A stretch of DNA of 64,000 nucleotides from Lota lota (lineage: Eukaryota; Chordata; Actinopteri; Gadiformes; Lotidae): positions 4,268,454 through 4,332,453 of the forward strand of contig JACYXH010000812.1 in assembly GCA_026745465.1 (NCBI GenBank), read 5' to 3'. Under the pieces are notes generated by a model. The model was not told the origin of the DNA. It was given only the letters and a program-made list of their open reading frames with translations, and made no database searches. Position 1 is the stretch's first letter. Each line of letters starts with the position of its first letter. A program made the translations under genes and the position numbers. Of this stretch, positions 1-12,470 are shown piece by piece.

Positions 1-915
1 ACTATCTGGATACAGCTAGACAGAGAGATATTTATATGTAGATGTGTAAAACATGCAGTGGAATAACATATCAACATGCCTCATCATGCATGATATAAAT
101 GCAAACATGCATCACCAGATAAATATATACACATGCATAAAGCATGATGCTCGCGCACCAACAGTCGTAGAGACAACTATTTGTATTTCTCCATTTTGTT
201 GTTAACACATTTCATTTGACACAATCTCGTTGCACCATCCCTTTTCTCCCGCCACGAAGCCTCGCGGGTCAGGCATAACAAACGTTGAGCGTTAGCTCGC
301 GAGCTCAACTGGCTGCCCGACGCAGCCCTCGCGGAGACATATGTGCACCTCACACCTCTGTCAGACGCAGCGCGACACCGTAGCTGCGGAAGCTGTTATG
401 ACAGGGGTCGCCCTGGCCGCATGAAGGAACTGTGCCAAAATGCTGCTACGCCGCGAGCACATTGTTGTTTAATATTACTTGGAATATAAAACTTGTAAAA
501 GCGTCCTTTCTTTCTGAATATATATATACATATGTATTATATATAGTATATATTTTTCATATTATTATTATTATATATTTTTTTAAATAGACTAAACCAT
601 AATATACCAAACTGACAAATTCATCATAAGTCGCAGACTGCACATGTACCTGTATCCAAAAGCAGAGCTGGATCCAGCACACATTTCATTACATTGTGGT
701 TTTCAGGAGAGGAAGTCACCGGCATGACCTTAACAAGTCCAGGCAGCGTTTCTAATCTGTTCATCTCCCACAGTGAACGATGAATGTGCTCAGATACTGT
801 ACAACTGTGATTTGTCAGATATGGCATCTCACAGTATGATACCAGGAGGAAAGTCACAAATCAATAATCCAGGCACCATAACAGCTGTCACTCCACTCTG
901 CAGTAGAAGCCTGAG

Positions 916-983
<68 letters not shown>

Positions 984-3702
984 AAGACCACCAACATGTT
1001 TTTATATACAGTATAGCCCTCTAGCCACCGAAATAATGAAATAACAACTCCTTTGCGATATTACTTGAATGTGTAAAGATGTTGGTTCAGGTTCTTTTTT
1101 TCTTCTTTCCTGCCAGTCAGTGGCAATGAGATTAAGAATGTTTTAGGCAAGACAAAGAGCTTGTCAATACAGCGGGCACATTTAAGAATTGTCTAATTAT
1201 AAGCTGTGAAAGTGGATAGCGTAGCTCCAATTACAGTGGATCGATATCTCTCGCCGTGATGTCAGGGTGAGATGAAATCCAAGTTTGACCATGTCTCCGG
1301 TTATCATATTAGCTTGAAGCCTGTTAGCTATTAGCCAAGATGAGGAGCTTGTCATGCTATTACCAGCGGACAGCTGTAGACCACAGGAGCACTGGACTGG
1401 CCTCACCTTGTCCTGAAATACTGCAGCAAGAAGTGAGAACCATGCCAAACACCGCATGAACATCCCTCCAGTAATATATAATCTGTATTTCGCTTCTAGA
1501 AATATAATGTAGTTTTCTCTCTATCCAGAAGAACTAGAAGTTGCTTCAGAAGAGCTACCCACTAACTTTTGCACCGACTTTAAGCAAAAGCAATCAATAA
1601 AAAATTGCCATTCATAATTGTATTATCATATATATATATTTGCTTGTGTATGATAGTATAATCAAAAGTTGTCATGACATTTCAACTCTCACTAACTACA
1701 CCAATACACTGCAAAACTATTCTATATACTGCTGTGCATCAAGGTCTCTGTTCAGACCACATAATCTTTTAATAATCCGATTTTGAGTCCTATTATATTG
1801 TCTTGCTATGATCCTACCTGTCAATGCACGGTATCACGGTGTCATGGCAACTGGTAAGGACCACATAGCCCAGACAACATCTAACTTCAGTCTATAATTT
1901 TTCTCGAGGTGTTTGAGGCAGAAATAGCAACCGTGGCAATGGTAATTTGAACGACAAAAGAACCCTGCGTTTTCAACAGTGTTGCTTGGTCACAGGAACA
2001 CAGCCAAAACAACACAGCGTGGTAGCCTGCTGGAGCTCAAAACACGAGAACTTGGCATTGCATTTTGGAGGTTTACAAATGCATGCCACATTATTTGAAA
2101 GTTATAGAAATACACTTTCAATAAGTGAATCCATAGAGTCCACGAGATTCGATAAAATAAAAATGTTGGAATAAATGCTGCACATGGTACTGCGATGAAT
2201 AAAAGCCAACATGATGAGTGATGATGTGTGTGTACACTGAAAAGCAGAAAAGCAGCACCGGGCCTCTTTAAAATGGTCAGTGGCATCTCTGCACTGGTAC
2301 AAGTCTCAGGAATATTTTACCTATATTCTATCTCTGCGGGAATCATACCCTGCGCTGGCTGGGTTTACACTAGTGAATCAAATACCAATCATTAAAGCTG
2401 AAAAGGAAATGGAAGAAACCAGCCTACCTTACATGTTCAAACCAATACTACCTTACATGTTCTCATTGACCGCACAAAATCCTTAAAGCCCACTTTTAAT
2501 TTCTCTCAGTCCTGCCTTTAGAGAGCAACAAAGCAGATGCGTCTGAGCACCCACACTACACACGCTATCTGGGCTCGAGGATTAGCAGGAGATAGCCAAA
2601 GATCAATCTACATAAACCCCCTCTGGAGGCAGCTCCTTTCTTACTATTCCACGCGTTAGTGGCCCAAAGGGCTGGATCGTACTACAGAGCGTTCTGGGTA
2701 ATTAAAAAAAGAGTGAGCATGAGCAAAAGACAGAAATGGCAAGCTGTGGATGTTGTGGCGGTGGTGAGGTACCACGGTGGGGAATGTTGCATCTAGCGTG
2801 CATTCTTTTTTTACATTTTACATTTGGGTGCATGTTAGGGTCCAGTTTGGGAACTACCCATTAAACACGGGGCCAATCGAGTGTTCACTTTAAAGTTTGA
2901 ATCGTCATGCTGAAGCTGTGAGAGCCTACCTTGGTTACGATTTGCAACACCAAGGGATGAAGCATTTGCCCGATCTGTGTAAAAATAGGAGAGGTCATAA
3001 ATTACAATGGGTTTTGGTATATACGCGTAAGCTGCGAATGGATTTGAATGCATACGCATGGACAGCATCAGCATGCATAGGCTCAACATGCATAGACAGC
3101 ATTCTATGGACTCATCATGCATGTAAACGGCATCAGGGTTGTCTACTGACTGGGTAACATAATATGTTATGTTTTGATTTTGAAAAATGATTCTGATGAA
3201 ATGGGTTTTACGCACAGGACATTGTATGCTTAAGAGTATTTCACACACCATGCTAGTTGATGGTAACCAATATAATTTACAGCATACTAGTATATTAGGC
3301 CATAGATATTGCAAAACAATGCTAATGAATGCAGGACAAGCCACACTAATTTGACTTGTTTAGCAGCGAAAATGATTGCAGTCACATGTTTATTGGAAAG
3401 AATAACGGTAATACCACCAACTACTAGCACCATTTATGAAAACAAACATTGTTGTTGTAATAATTTCGTTATTAAAACAACCTTTTTTTTTACTGTACTC
3501 GTAAATATTATATGTTGAATACTCCTTAGAGATTTAAAAGTGTATACTGGTGAGGGATATGGCTGTAGGGCACAAAGCTGTTTTTCTCTTGTCCCGATCA
3601 ATAGCATCAATCAACTGAATATATGCCAGTACGGGAAGAGAAAACAATTAATTAGAAGTGGATTAGCCAGCATGCCAAGTTCTAAAGGCTTGATCCACTT
3701 AC
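1..3702 (-). other. ntng1 intron following the microexon (truncated by window edge)
   Basis: This stretch follows the microexon donor and holds no exon I can support. I looked for the cysteine-rich second laminin-EGF exon (NCECFGHSNRC-like) on the minus strand and did not find it, so the intron continues past position 1. Contents are AT-rich single-copy-looking DNA, a CpG-denser patch at about 240..460, a (TG)n tract at 919..982 and small ATGCAT-rich stretches at 60..150 and 3040..3130. The longer open frames here (for example 2835..3344 minus) have no recognisable domain. Confidence 0.7.
919..982. repeat. (TG)n microsatellite
   Basis: Pure TG repeat of about 64 bp. Confidence 0.98.
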
Positions 3703-3729
3703 CTGAAGCTCCGTGACCACTGGGAATAC
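3703..3729 (-). CDS. ntng1: Netrin-G1, 27-nt microexon between EGF modules 1 and 2
   Basis: A 27-nt exon lies between a textbook acceptor (gtgcttttttgcag) and a perfect donor (gtaagt). In the phase set by exon 3, T|GT makes Cys355 and the exon then reads IPSGHGAS plus one base of the next codon. Netrin-G1 of mammals has the same arrangement: TANTC followed by a short IPS-containing segment before the NCECFGHSNRC module or, in the short isoform, the last domain. Phase agreement on the 5' side, ideal splice sites and the IPS match together make this convincing. The residues after IPS differ from the mammalian ones I recall. The single trailing base (G) fits a Gly at the next junction. The downstream exon is not in the window. 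Confidence 0.86.
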
Positions 3730-4203
3730 CTGCAAAAAAGCACAGAGACAACAAATCATCAAGTCACGTCTTCACTTTTTCCTTTTCTTGCATTTATTTA
3801 TCATTTTTAACCAAAGATTTCTGGGCCAAGTCTAAGACAGCATTTAGCCAATATGTTTCCGCCTTGTTGAGCAATTAACAGCAATTACAGATCAGTGGAG
3901 GTCCTAATCACTGTGTGCTCAAACACCCGCCCTTTGCCGATGATAATAACAGGTTTGAAACCATGACGATCCGAGTTCGTAATCAACATTGTGTGAACAG
4001 CTTCTTTCACTCGTGCTCCAGAGACTCTCCCTATTGGATGATTTGGGTCCATGCTAGAAACACAGTTTAAACAACAGTCACATGTAGTATTTGACTAAAT
4101 CTGCTTGAAATACCGGATGGTATCTGGTTGTGAGAATTATTTTTTCACTGTAGATACAGATCCTCCTGAGTGAACAGATCCATTGGTGGATTGGATCACT
4201 ACT

Positions 4204-4310
4204 CCCAAAATAGTGGGTTAAAAAATCCAGGGTCAAGTATTAACCTTCACAGAATAGTATATATATAGACAATATATAGTCTACATTGTTACTAACCCAG
4301 TATTTTTGGG
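4204..4310. repeat. Small inverted repeat / MITE-like hairpin
   Basis: CCCAAAATAGTGGGTTA at 4204..4220 is matched in inverted orientation by TAACCCAGTATTTTTGGG at 4293..4310, separated by about 70 AT-rich bases. Hairpins built on 'CCCAAAA...GGGTTA' resemble short non-autonomous DNA elements of fish, but no target-site duplication is obvious. Confidence 0.5.
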
Positions 4311-6178
4311 CCATTGGAGTATTGTCCTATAATCACTTGACCTAACCTAGTTCTTTTTGTTAGAAAAGTGGTAAAAGGAGACACCTTTACATTTATCCAG
4401 AGCATTGCTGTACAACTACGGTTCCAAATGCAATCAGAGTCAAGGATAATATGGGACATGTTTTATTATATGGGGTTTGATAGGGCTCTAATGGCCATTG
4501 TGTTAATGAGGTTATTATACTATTAAGAAGATGTGTGAATTACTGAGAATGAACGAGAATGTTGTAAATTGCCTGAGAAAGTGTTTGATACCATATGGGT
4601 ATACCTGGGTATATATATTCCCCATTACTTCTGATTTAAAGGCAACACTTGGAACAAATACTAACTAATTTAACTAACATATTTAAGGTAGACTGATGAA
4701 TAAACTGCAACTTTTTTTAAGGTACAATTGAATGAAATCTTCTAAGGACTTTGAGCAAATTTCTGGAGGGCAACCTTTGTCTAAATTGTAAAAAACAATT
4801 GATTAAACTCTATTGGTTTTGGACCGTCCTCCTGTCTACTGATGTTGTTAGGTGGAAGATTTGCCCTTTAATCAGTGCATTTTTCATCAGGACCAGCATT
4901 GTTTTCTCGAGTGAATTGAACATCCGTCGGTCAGTGATTTTGTTTAATTACGATTCCTACTCTGTTTGCCAACATCTAATCAACTGATCAACAGTTTCGG
5001 ACAGTCAGAAAAAAACAAAACAAAAACAGCTGCTGGCACTTTCATGCCACCGCAGTTGGAAAGAAAAATAAATTATTCACCATCAGCAACATTCTTTCAA
5101 AGCATCCTGTGAGGGACATTTTCCAGATGTCGACCTGTATTTCCTAAACCAGTGCTTTCAGCGTTTGAGAAATGGAGGGCCAAAAATACTGCCCTCTGAA
5201 AGGCGACAAGTTTGAACCGAACTATGAATCCCTCAGCCCTCCCTAAACTTCTACCGGCGACCCGTGAACTCATTTTGTAACACAAGGGGGAAGGGGGACT
5301 GACGTTCCCTGCAAAAGTGGCCTGTCAACATAATTCCGCCAGTGATTCCTCTTCGGCTCTGCAGGTGTCTAAAGAGATTTCTTCCTCCCCCTACCCCTCG
5401 CTTCAGGGGCCAGGCTATTGGCCTGGCTCCCATGCAGTCATCCATGCTGACCGCCTCGCCCCCCTGGCAACGAAGGGTTCCATTTTTGGCTCCTCAACGT
5501 ATTAGATGAAGGCTCACGTGTGACATGCATATTTCCGTGCACGTGCAGAGATGTGAATTTGTAACACCCCCCCCACCCACCCACCACTCTCTATCATGTC
5601 CCTACATTTGAGATAGATGGCTCCCATGATTAAGGGGGAGGACTTGATGACAGATGAAAGCTATTAAAGTGTAATTACATTTTGCACGTTCAGCGAATTT
5701 GTCTCTATACGACGGCCGTATGTTTAATATCCTCGCAGGGAAACATGAGCTCCACATTACGGCGGCAATCGGCATGTTGTCGGAACGGGAAAGCGGGGGC
5801 TGCACTTTACTTACCGGAGAACCAGGGATAATTCAAGACAAGGGAGCAATATCGTTACGTCAGTGGCGTATGCAACATTATTGTATTTTATGCTGTTGCC
5901 AGACAGGCGTTAATATTGCACTTGATATGGCTAGGCCAAGTTTCATCAGTTCAGTGCAGATGCGACCAAGTGTTGTATTTTTTTCCCTTTTTTTCTTTTT
6001 CTAATAACGGCCTGTCAATCCGGCGACAACCAAACATTGCGAGGAGGCTCATAACAGGGGGAGAGAAAGAGAAAGCGAGAGAAAGAGAGAGAGGGAAGGG
6101 GAGAGAAAAAAGGAGAGAGGAGCATGGGGAAATCTAGTAATATATCCTCAGAGTTCACAGGCGTGACTGCAAACAAAC

Positions 6179-6202
6179 ACACACACACACACACACACAC
6201 AC
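6179..6202. repeat. (AC)n microsatellite
   Basis: Pure AC repeat of 24 bp, preceded by a 65-bp GA/GGA-rich purine tract. Confidence 0.97.
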
Positions 6203-7297
6203 CGATCACACACATGATGGAACACACAGCAAGCATGCACCGTTGCAAGCGCAGGTATTCCTTGCACACAGCGACCCTCTTCTTGCTCTAATGAGAGCAT
6301 ACATTCTGCCTTTTGTCTGCAAATAAAACAGTACACAATACCGCCATCGCGGCACGACATTCTGAAACAAAAACAGTGGAGCAATGGCTACTAAATCAAC
6401 ACTCTGGGTGAATCCATCACTGCACACACATCAACAATTCAAATCTCAACACTCCCCTCCCCCAAAACACACATAAAAATGAAAACTAAAGCCAATCCAG
6501 TAGACTACTAGAGCTATGGCATCAGGGCTAAGGCAGCCAGAGTGAGCGACCAGAGGGTAACCACTCCACCATCTGGCCGGGGCTGGCCATCTAACCAGCT
6601 CCTCCCTGTGTGGTTGGATTAGATTTATTGAGGCAATGAGCCCCCTGCCTCAGGCATGAGATTTGATATATGTGACTCAACTCCCCATCCAAGATAAGAG
6701 CAGGGATCATGCAAAAGAGCACCTTCTGCCTCTCAGAGGTCACGTGAAGAAGACGAAAGGAAGAGGATGAAAAAGGAAAAGTGGAGCCCAAATTAGCTCT
6801 TACAGGGGATGGCGTATTAAGATTCTGCCAGGATAAGCTGCCTACCAGCTGCTTCATAATGAAGGTAGGTTGTGTGGTAAATTGCCTAATCGCTATAAAA
6901 AAAGAAATACAAATGTCTTCTAAATGTCGATGTGGTTGCCTGACTAGCAACGACGATTCCTATGCTGCATATCAAGTCACAACGAAGTATGGTTGTCTAT
7001 ATATAGTCATTATACCCACTTCATTGGATATCACTTTTAGTAGGTGGCAGTCATAACACCTTGCCTAAATCTAAATGACCTCAAATGTATTCAAAATGAA
7101 TGTACTCATTTCAAATGAATGCCTACACAATAACGTCAAAAATAACTAACTGATATTGATTCTGTTTGTAACATGAATCCAAAATATTCAATTTCATGTT
7201 TGCCATCTAAACAGAAAGAAAAAGGTGTATCCTAAGATGCATACTAAAGAAAACAACAACAACAGATATTACTACACAGCATTACAGTAATACTCAC

Positions 7298-7470
7298 ATA
7301 TATTGGCTGTTCCTTTGGGTATGGGCAGGTAGGAGCCTACGCTCCAGGCCCTGCCGTGGTAATGTCTCTTACAGCGGCTGCAGTCGGGTCCTGTGGTGTT
7401 GTGCTCACACTCACAGCCCAGCCGGCCCTTGTCATACACACAGGTGTTGGCATGCAGGTTGCACTTGCAC
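7298..7470 (-). CDS. ntng1: Netrin-G1, coding exon 3 (first laminin-type EGF module)
   Basis: This 173-nt exon encodes the first laminin-EGF-like module, residues 298 to 354, with split codons at both ends. The first G completes Arg297 and the last T begins Cys355. The acceptor follows a strong pyrimidine tract (CCCTCTCGCC...cttag|GTGC) and the donor is ATATAT|gtgagta. The translation starts CKCNLHANTCVYDKGRLG, continues CECEHNTTGPDCSRCK and finishes WSVGSYLPIPKGTANI, with laminin-EGF cysteine spacing and an NTT glycosylation sequon. GSYLPIPKGTAN is a netrin-G1 signature leading into the short segment that precedes the second EGF module. It has no in-frame Met, so a start-codon ORF caller would not report it. 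Only another frame of the same bases is an ORF (7337..7615, minus). Confidence 0.95.
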
Positions 7471-10400
7471 CTAAGATGGATGGATAGGCGAGAGGGAAAA
7501 AAAATACAGGAGGTGTTAATAATAGAATATGCTTTCTTTTTGTCTGGAATAGTAAAATCCGCCCTTGTTGTGGCTTTTTTGTTTTTGTATTCACGGCTTT
7601 CGATTTTATTTTCATTTATTCATTAATTTATTTTAATTGAAGTCCTAGAGCGTTATCAGATTTGGATGGTGTCCCTGCAAAGCTTCATTACGCATCCGTT
7701 TACAAAAAAGAAAAGAAAAGAAAAAAAACAAAGGCTCAATTGTGTCTCTTCCCGCGTGGAGAGAGACATCAGAGGAAATCGGTTCCCATTAGCCACTTTC
7801 AGCGCTAAATGGAAGGCGCTGCGTAATGGCAGCTAATTGAAGAACAAACCAAGGCGCTGGTAACGAGGTCATGGTTTAAAGAAGAAGACGCCAGACGCCA
7901 ACTTCTCCCAGTTCTGAGGAGTTTCTCTTGGGAAACACAAGACAGAGTTCTGAGTTAGTGTGATGTGAAACGCAGGGCAACCTGCGGCCATGCCCCTAAC
8001 GGTCAGTTGTGTCAGTTATTAGGTGGAGAGAGAAGAGTTCTCTGGCAGACCTGACAGATGCTCCAGACAGGAAGAGAAAATAAAAGTGGCTGACATTCTT
8101 CTTCTATTTCCTACACACGCAAAAGCCCAAATGTTTTTTGGGAGAGAAAAAAGAGAGGGAGGAAAAAAAGGATACCAATATATCAGCAGCTTGCAAACAG
8201 GGAATTGTTTGGAAATAGTTTGAGGTTCACTTGTGAAGGATCGAGGCTTGAAATCCCTCAATGGACAGCGGCTAAATTGTGTGAAGAGAGTGCAGAATGC
8301 AGCCCACTCATTTTACTGAGGGCTGTTCTCATCCAGTAACAAGCTCTGGCAGAGGCCCTGCTGTTTGAAGTAAAACATGGCCTTTCTACATTGTCCTGTT
8401 TACAGCTTGTGCTTGAAAAACACATTAAATGACCAGCTACACAAGCAGGATATGTGCCGCTTCTATCATGGTGATGTCATTGTGCGGGAAAGATAAATCA
8501 CCAATGCAAGGTTTTTTGTCCAATATGTTTAAAATGTTCCTTATCCTCTGTAAAAAACAAAACAAAGAAGGTCCATAAACAAACAAAATAAACAAAATGT
8601 GGAAATAGTCCTGCATTTATCAGAGGACAAGAGCAAAAATATGAAACACAATCTAAATTTGTCAATAAAGGTTAATTTCACAGACATATTATCAATTCAA
8701 AATCTATTAGTCCCCCCCTCCCTCATCCATACAGGAACCATGCAGTGGAATACCTCAGCATGTTTTTTGTCATCTGAGATTCAGGCAGCGTCATATTCCG
8801 TCTGTACTCAAATATAATCCCCCAGCGTTTGATTGAACTCCCCAGAGAGGTAAAAGGTTACGGTGGGTGACCTCTGGATCATGGAAAGCTTGGTGTATTT
8901 AGAAAACATTTGAGACGTAGGAGTCGATCCGAAACACTAGCCTTCCCCAAGCGGCATCAGACGTATCGTTGTTTCATATCAGTGCCCGTGTTTGTTTTTA
9001 CTACCGCCTTCCAAAGGGAGGATTTCTCCCATTTTAGACCTAAGTGATAGGGATCTGTAGCCCACGTCGCTCAGGAACACCAGGCAGAGAGAAATGACGG
9101 GATCAGTCAGCAGCCCTTCTTCTCTAATTGACTTCCTGGCTTTTGTGACATAAAAGACTGATAGATGCTCCATTGTTTGAAGGACACTGTAGTGCCAGAG
9201 AATGAGGTTTATCAGTACCACATTAACGTGTTAATGAGCTCTGACAATAATGTTGTACGTGGGATTTTAAAAATACTAGTAACGATTACGACAGAAATAA
9301 ATACAGCTTGCGGCTGTCCACTTAAGTCTTCTTAAGCAACTGCGTGTTTGTTTTAAATTAAACACGGCTCTGCTTTTTGTAATCTTGTAATCTCACCAAA
9401 ATAGTAACAACAGATGCTGTGAATGGGCAAATATTCCATCACATAAAAACAGGTTTGAAGGACCATTTAGTTCAAGTAAGACATAGAATAAAAAGTGCAA
9501 GATTAGTTAATGAATTTAGCAAAATGTAACACTTTCCATTACATTGAGTGGCAAACAGAACTTAAGTTGCCTGTCCAAACTGACCTATGTTTTTCCATCT
9601 GGCTTGGTTCTGAACACATGATGAGGAGCAATGCTGTTGTTGTGATAAACGGTATGAAAGTTATGGTTTCTCTGACTGCACCAACAGACTGCATAATCTT
9701 TAGAAATGTCATTACTTGCTAGGCCTACTTTAGGAAAAGCAGCCGCAAGCATTTATTTGTAATCAAAGATTCTGCCGTGGAATTACTTTAGTGCTTCAAG
9801 ATTGCGTCATTGGTGTATTGTTGGGGAAGTTAATGTAGGCATATGTCACAACCAATATTAGGTGGATGACAATAGCAATAATATTGTGATTTATAGTATT
9901 ATTGGATAAACCCCTTTGCACCTGTTTTGTGACCCCCACCAATGACAAAATAATAACTAGAAATGTGAGTTTGGAGACAATACGTGTGGTTGCATGAGCT
10001 AACTCGTCGTATGTAAAATTTTCCATGAGCATGCTAACATGCTAATTCTAGTAAGGCTATCGCACAAGCATGCCAAGTTTCAAGTCCCTGGGCCACGTTG
10101 AAGCGGACTAAATGCTGTAATAAAAAGTTTATTTGGGTCTATGGTCAATTTCGAAAACTTTGAAGATACAGAAAGATCTATCCTGATGGACTTTCTGTAC
10201 TGTTTTTATGTACTGTATAATGTATTTACAGATGTCATAAATAATTATTTGACTACTTTGGCATTTATCTCTGTTTTCACAAACGTCTTCCAATTGATGA
10301 TGATCCAATGACACCAAAGGAACCAGTGGAAGAACCTAAGGCTATAGTTCCATGAGTAGTAACAGGCTCAGTCAAAAGTATAACCAACTCAGTACTGAAT

Positions 10401-10699
10401 ATGGCAACTTGAGATAATACTTTTACAAACCCAGAGGAGAATAAAGATTGAAGAGGATCTTAAGAAACCACCCTTCTCATTCTCCATAGTAAAAACTATG
10501 CTGCACACTTTCTAATTCTCTCTTAACTTCAGTCATCCTTCTTTTGGTTAATGACAAAAATAAAGATGGTGTGCAGTTCCGAACTGAAAAATCTCATGCT
10601 GGAAGATAATTTATTAAGGGTCCTTATAAAACTGAGATTGGGGACTCAGTAACAAAGATCTGGCATATAGGTTCAAAAATTCTGAAAGCACAATATCAA

Positions 10700-11045
10700 A
10701 CATGCGAACATCATGGTTGCTTTTATTGGCAATGGAACCTCTCAGTTCATTTTTGTTATCCAAGGGCAGTTATCAACTGGCACACAACAAATGCCTCTGG
10801 ATGCAATTGGACAGACCTTCAACCAATCAGATCAACGAACATGTGACACATCAGTGACAGCCATCTTGGTTGTTTATGAAAACGCCTCAACGGCGCTTCC
10901 ATAGGGCGCTCCTCTGTCATTGTATTAAACCCGCCCCATATTGGTTGTGATTGACCCGTCCCAGGCCAGGTCTACTGGAAATCTGTCTGAACGGGAGGGG
11001 GGCCAGATGCATATGTAGATTTGTCTGGTTCCCAGTCTAGACTCT
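10700..11045. repeat. Candidate dispersed repeat (teleost DNA-element-like)
   Basis: This has phrasing I associate with abundant fish repeats: CCAATCAGATCAACGAAC, GCCATCTTGGTTGTTTA, a CpG-bearing CGCTTCCATAGGGCGCTCC and a terminal TTGTCTGGTTCCCAGTCTAG. The last motif is an imperfect inverse of CTAGTCTCGCGATACCAGAC at about 60169, so the two may be ends of one family. Identification is from memory and no copy number can be counted here. Confidence 0.35.
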
Positions 11046-11840
11046 TGCACCTATTAGTGCAATAAGATGAAATCTAACCAAACGGGATATTTAATCAGGC
11101 ATGAGTTTGCTGCATATGGTGCCACCTTGCTTATACCAAGTTTCACTTAAGAAAGACAGTTACCTACTTGTGAAGTAGATTTATTGAACTGGCTCATGTG
11201 AGAATACAAGTAGAGAGAGTTATAAAGCAGATGAAAGATTTTCAACATTTAGCATTATTCCATTTTCCCAAGTCAGCCTCTTGGATGACATGTTGATTGT
11301 GTGTGGTGCTCTTACCAATCTCTGCAAATCTGTAGTACCCAGAAAAAATAAAGTATGATGTGCATGAAATATGTGTGTGTAAAACAATGAACTCAGAACA
11401 TTTATGCTTTTCAAATCTATTTTGTTATCATATATATTGTTCTGATTGAATTTGATTTGAATTCAAGACCAAAGACCAAGTGATTTAAAAAAAATCAGTG
11501 TCTGGTATTTTTATTTATAGCAAATATCCACTTGTTACTTTACAACTTTAATGTATTCAAACGTCAGTTATTGTATTCAAATGTATTCCAGATAATATAC
11601 AGGACTCATATACTTTAAAATAACAATGACTTACATACGGCTTACGGCTTAAGATCTACGGCTTATGTACATCTTAAAATAATACCTCTGCCATCACATT
11701 GAACGTTTAACTTTTTTTATGTTTTGGCACCTTTCCCTCTCAAGTGGCTGTAAGAAAGTCTTGTTTTAAATGCCTCGCCCGTTGAAATTAAAACATATAT
11801 ACAGTAACTGTTTAGTTGGATGAAGTTTGGTTAAGTGTAT

Positions 11841-12470
11841 TCATTTACACTGACTGCAGTTCCAATTCTGTAGCACCCTCTTCACTTTTGCACACTTATA
11901 ATGGAAGAAGAGTTTGTGCATCACATAGTCAGTAATTTTTCCAAACTCTGGATTTAAACATGTGTTGCAAAATACTGATGGTTGAAGAGCAGGATCTTCG
12001 CTGTGGGTTAGAAGTTCTGGGCGAATACAAGATACATAACAATGCTTTGCTTTACGTAAAGCCTTCTGCAAAAGCTGTTCATCTCTTGACATCCGATTCA
12101 CAACCAGCTGCTGAGTTGTCCGCGCCACAAAATCACAGTATAGGACATTGTAGACAAACATGTGGAGTGGAACCTGTTGGTAGTACTGGTGTGTCTTCAT
12201 TAGTGGGAATGTTTGGTCAAGACAAAAATCCTCACTGACAGTGACACACTGTAGGCCTCCCTTGTAATTATATGGGCACTTGATTTCCAGAACCCCTTCC
12301 CCACAGCAGGCACATACCACTTTCCCATCTGGAGATGCGCCAAGGCGTGGTTAATCAGGTCGTATCACAAAACCACAGAGGCTAACCTTTCATTTTTGAT
12401 GGGTTTTGTTGACATCTTCGGCGTATCACTGCCTCACAATTTCTCCTCTCTTCCCCATACAACATCCGGA
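11841..12470 (-). pseudogene. YqaJ-like (lambda exonuclease fold) nuclease gene relic, probably from an ISL2EU-type DNA transposon
   Basis: An open frame from 12350 down to a stop at 11843..11841 (169 residues, no ATG needed) carries the YqaJ/alkaline-nuclease core. The order is LGASPDGK, a CACCG turn, LEIKCPY (the E-x-K catalytic pair), HQYYQQVPLHMFV and YCDFV, followed by a cysteine-rich tail (CNTCLNPEF, CSQCK). In the family, the Asp of SPDG and the Glu/Lys of EIK bind the metal, and the QxxxH/Q stretch lines the DNA channel. Just upstream a TAA at 12353..12351 and an apparent frameshift interrupt the frame. Reading past them, a WGREE motif at about 12447..12458 looks like the more N-terminal YqaJ box. 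The gene is therefore broken. ISL2EU elements are known to encode such a nuclease beside a transposase; I found no transposase nearby. It could also be a fragment of a domesticated multicopy fish gene. Confidence 0.72.

Larger units (their letters stand above)
3730..7297 (-). other. ntng1 intron 3 (3.6 kb)
   Basis: This is the intron between exon 3 and the microexon, bounded by gtgagt at 7297 and gcag at 3730. It contains a small inverted repeat at 4204..4310, a C/CCCA-rich stretch near 5565..5583, a purine-rich stretch (GAGA/GGAG) at 6056..6122 and a short (AC)n at 6179..6202. No coding sequence is recognisable on either strand. Confidence 0.8.

Noticed and set aside
2835-3344. 169-codon minus-strand open frame
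   Set aside because: No recognisable domain, low-complexity CML/CMLSL stretch from an ATGCAT-rich repeat, no splice or codon-bias support.
1-3700. Second laminin-EGF exon of netrin-G1
   Set aside because: Searched for cysteine-rich NCECFGHSNRC-like coding on the minus strand; none seen, so it must lie outside the window.
10020-10100. GCATGCTAACATGCTAA segment as a named repeat
   Set aside because: Feels repeat-like, but too short and generic to assign.
11960-12238. Plus-strand 92-codon frame opposite the YqaJ relic
   Set aside because: Shadow of the minus-strand nuclease frame, which carries the real motifs.
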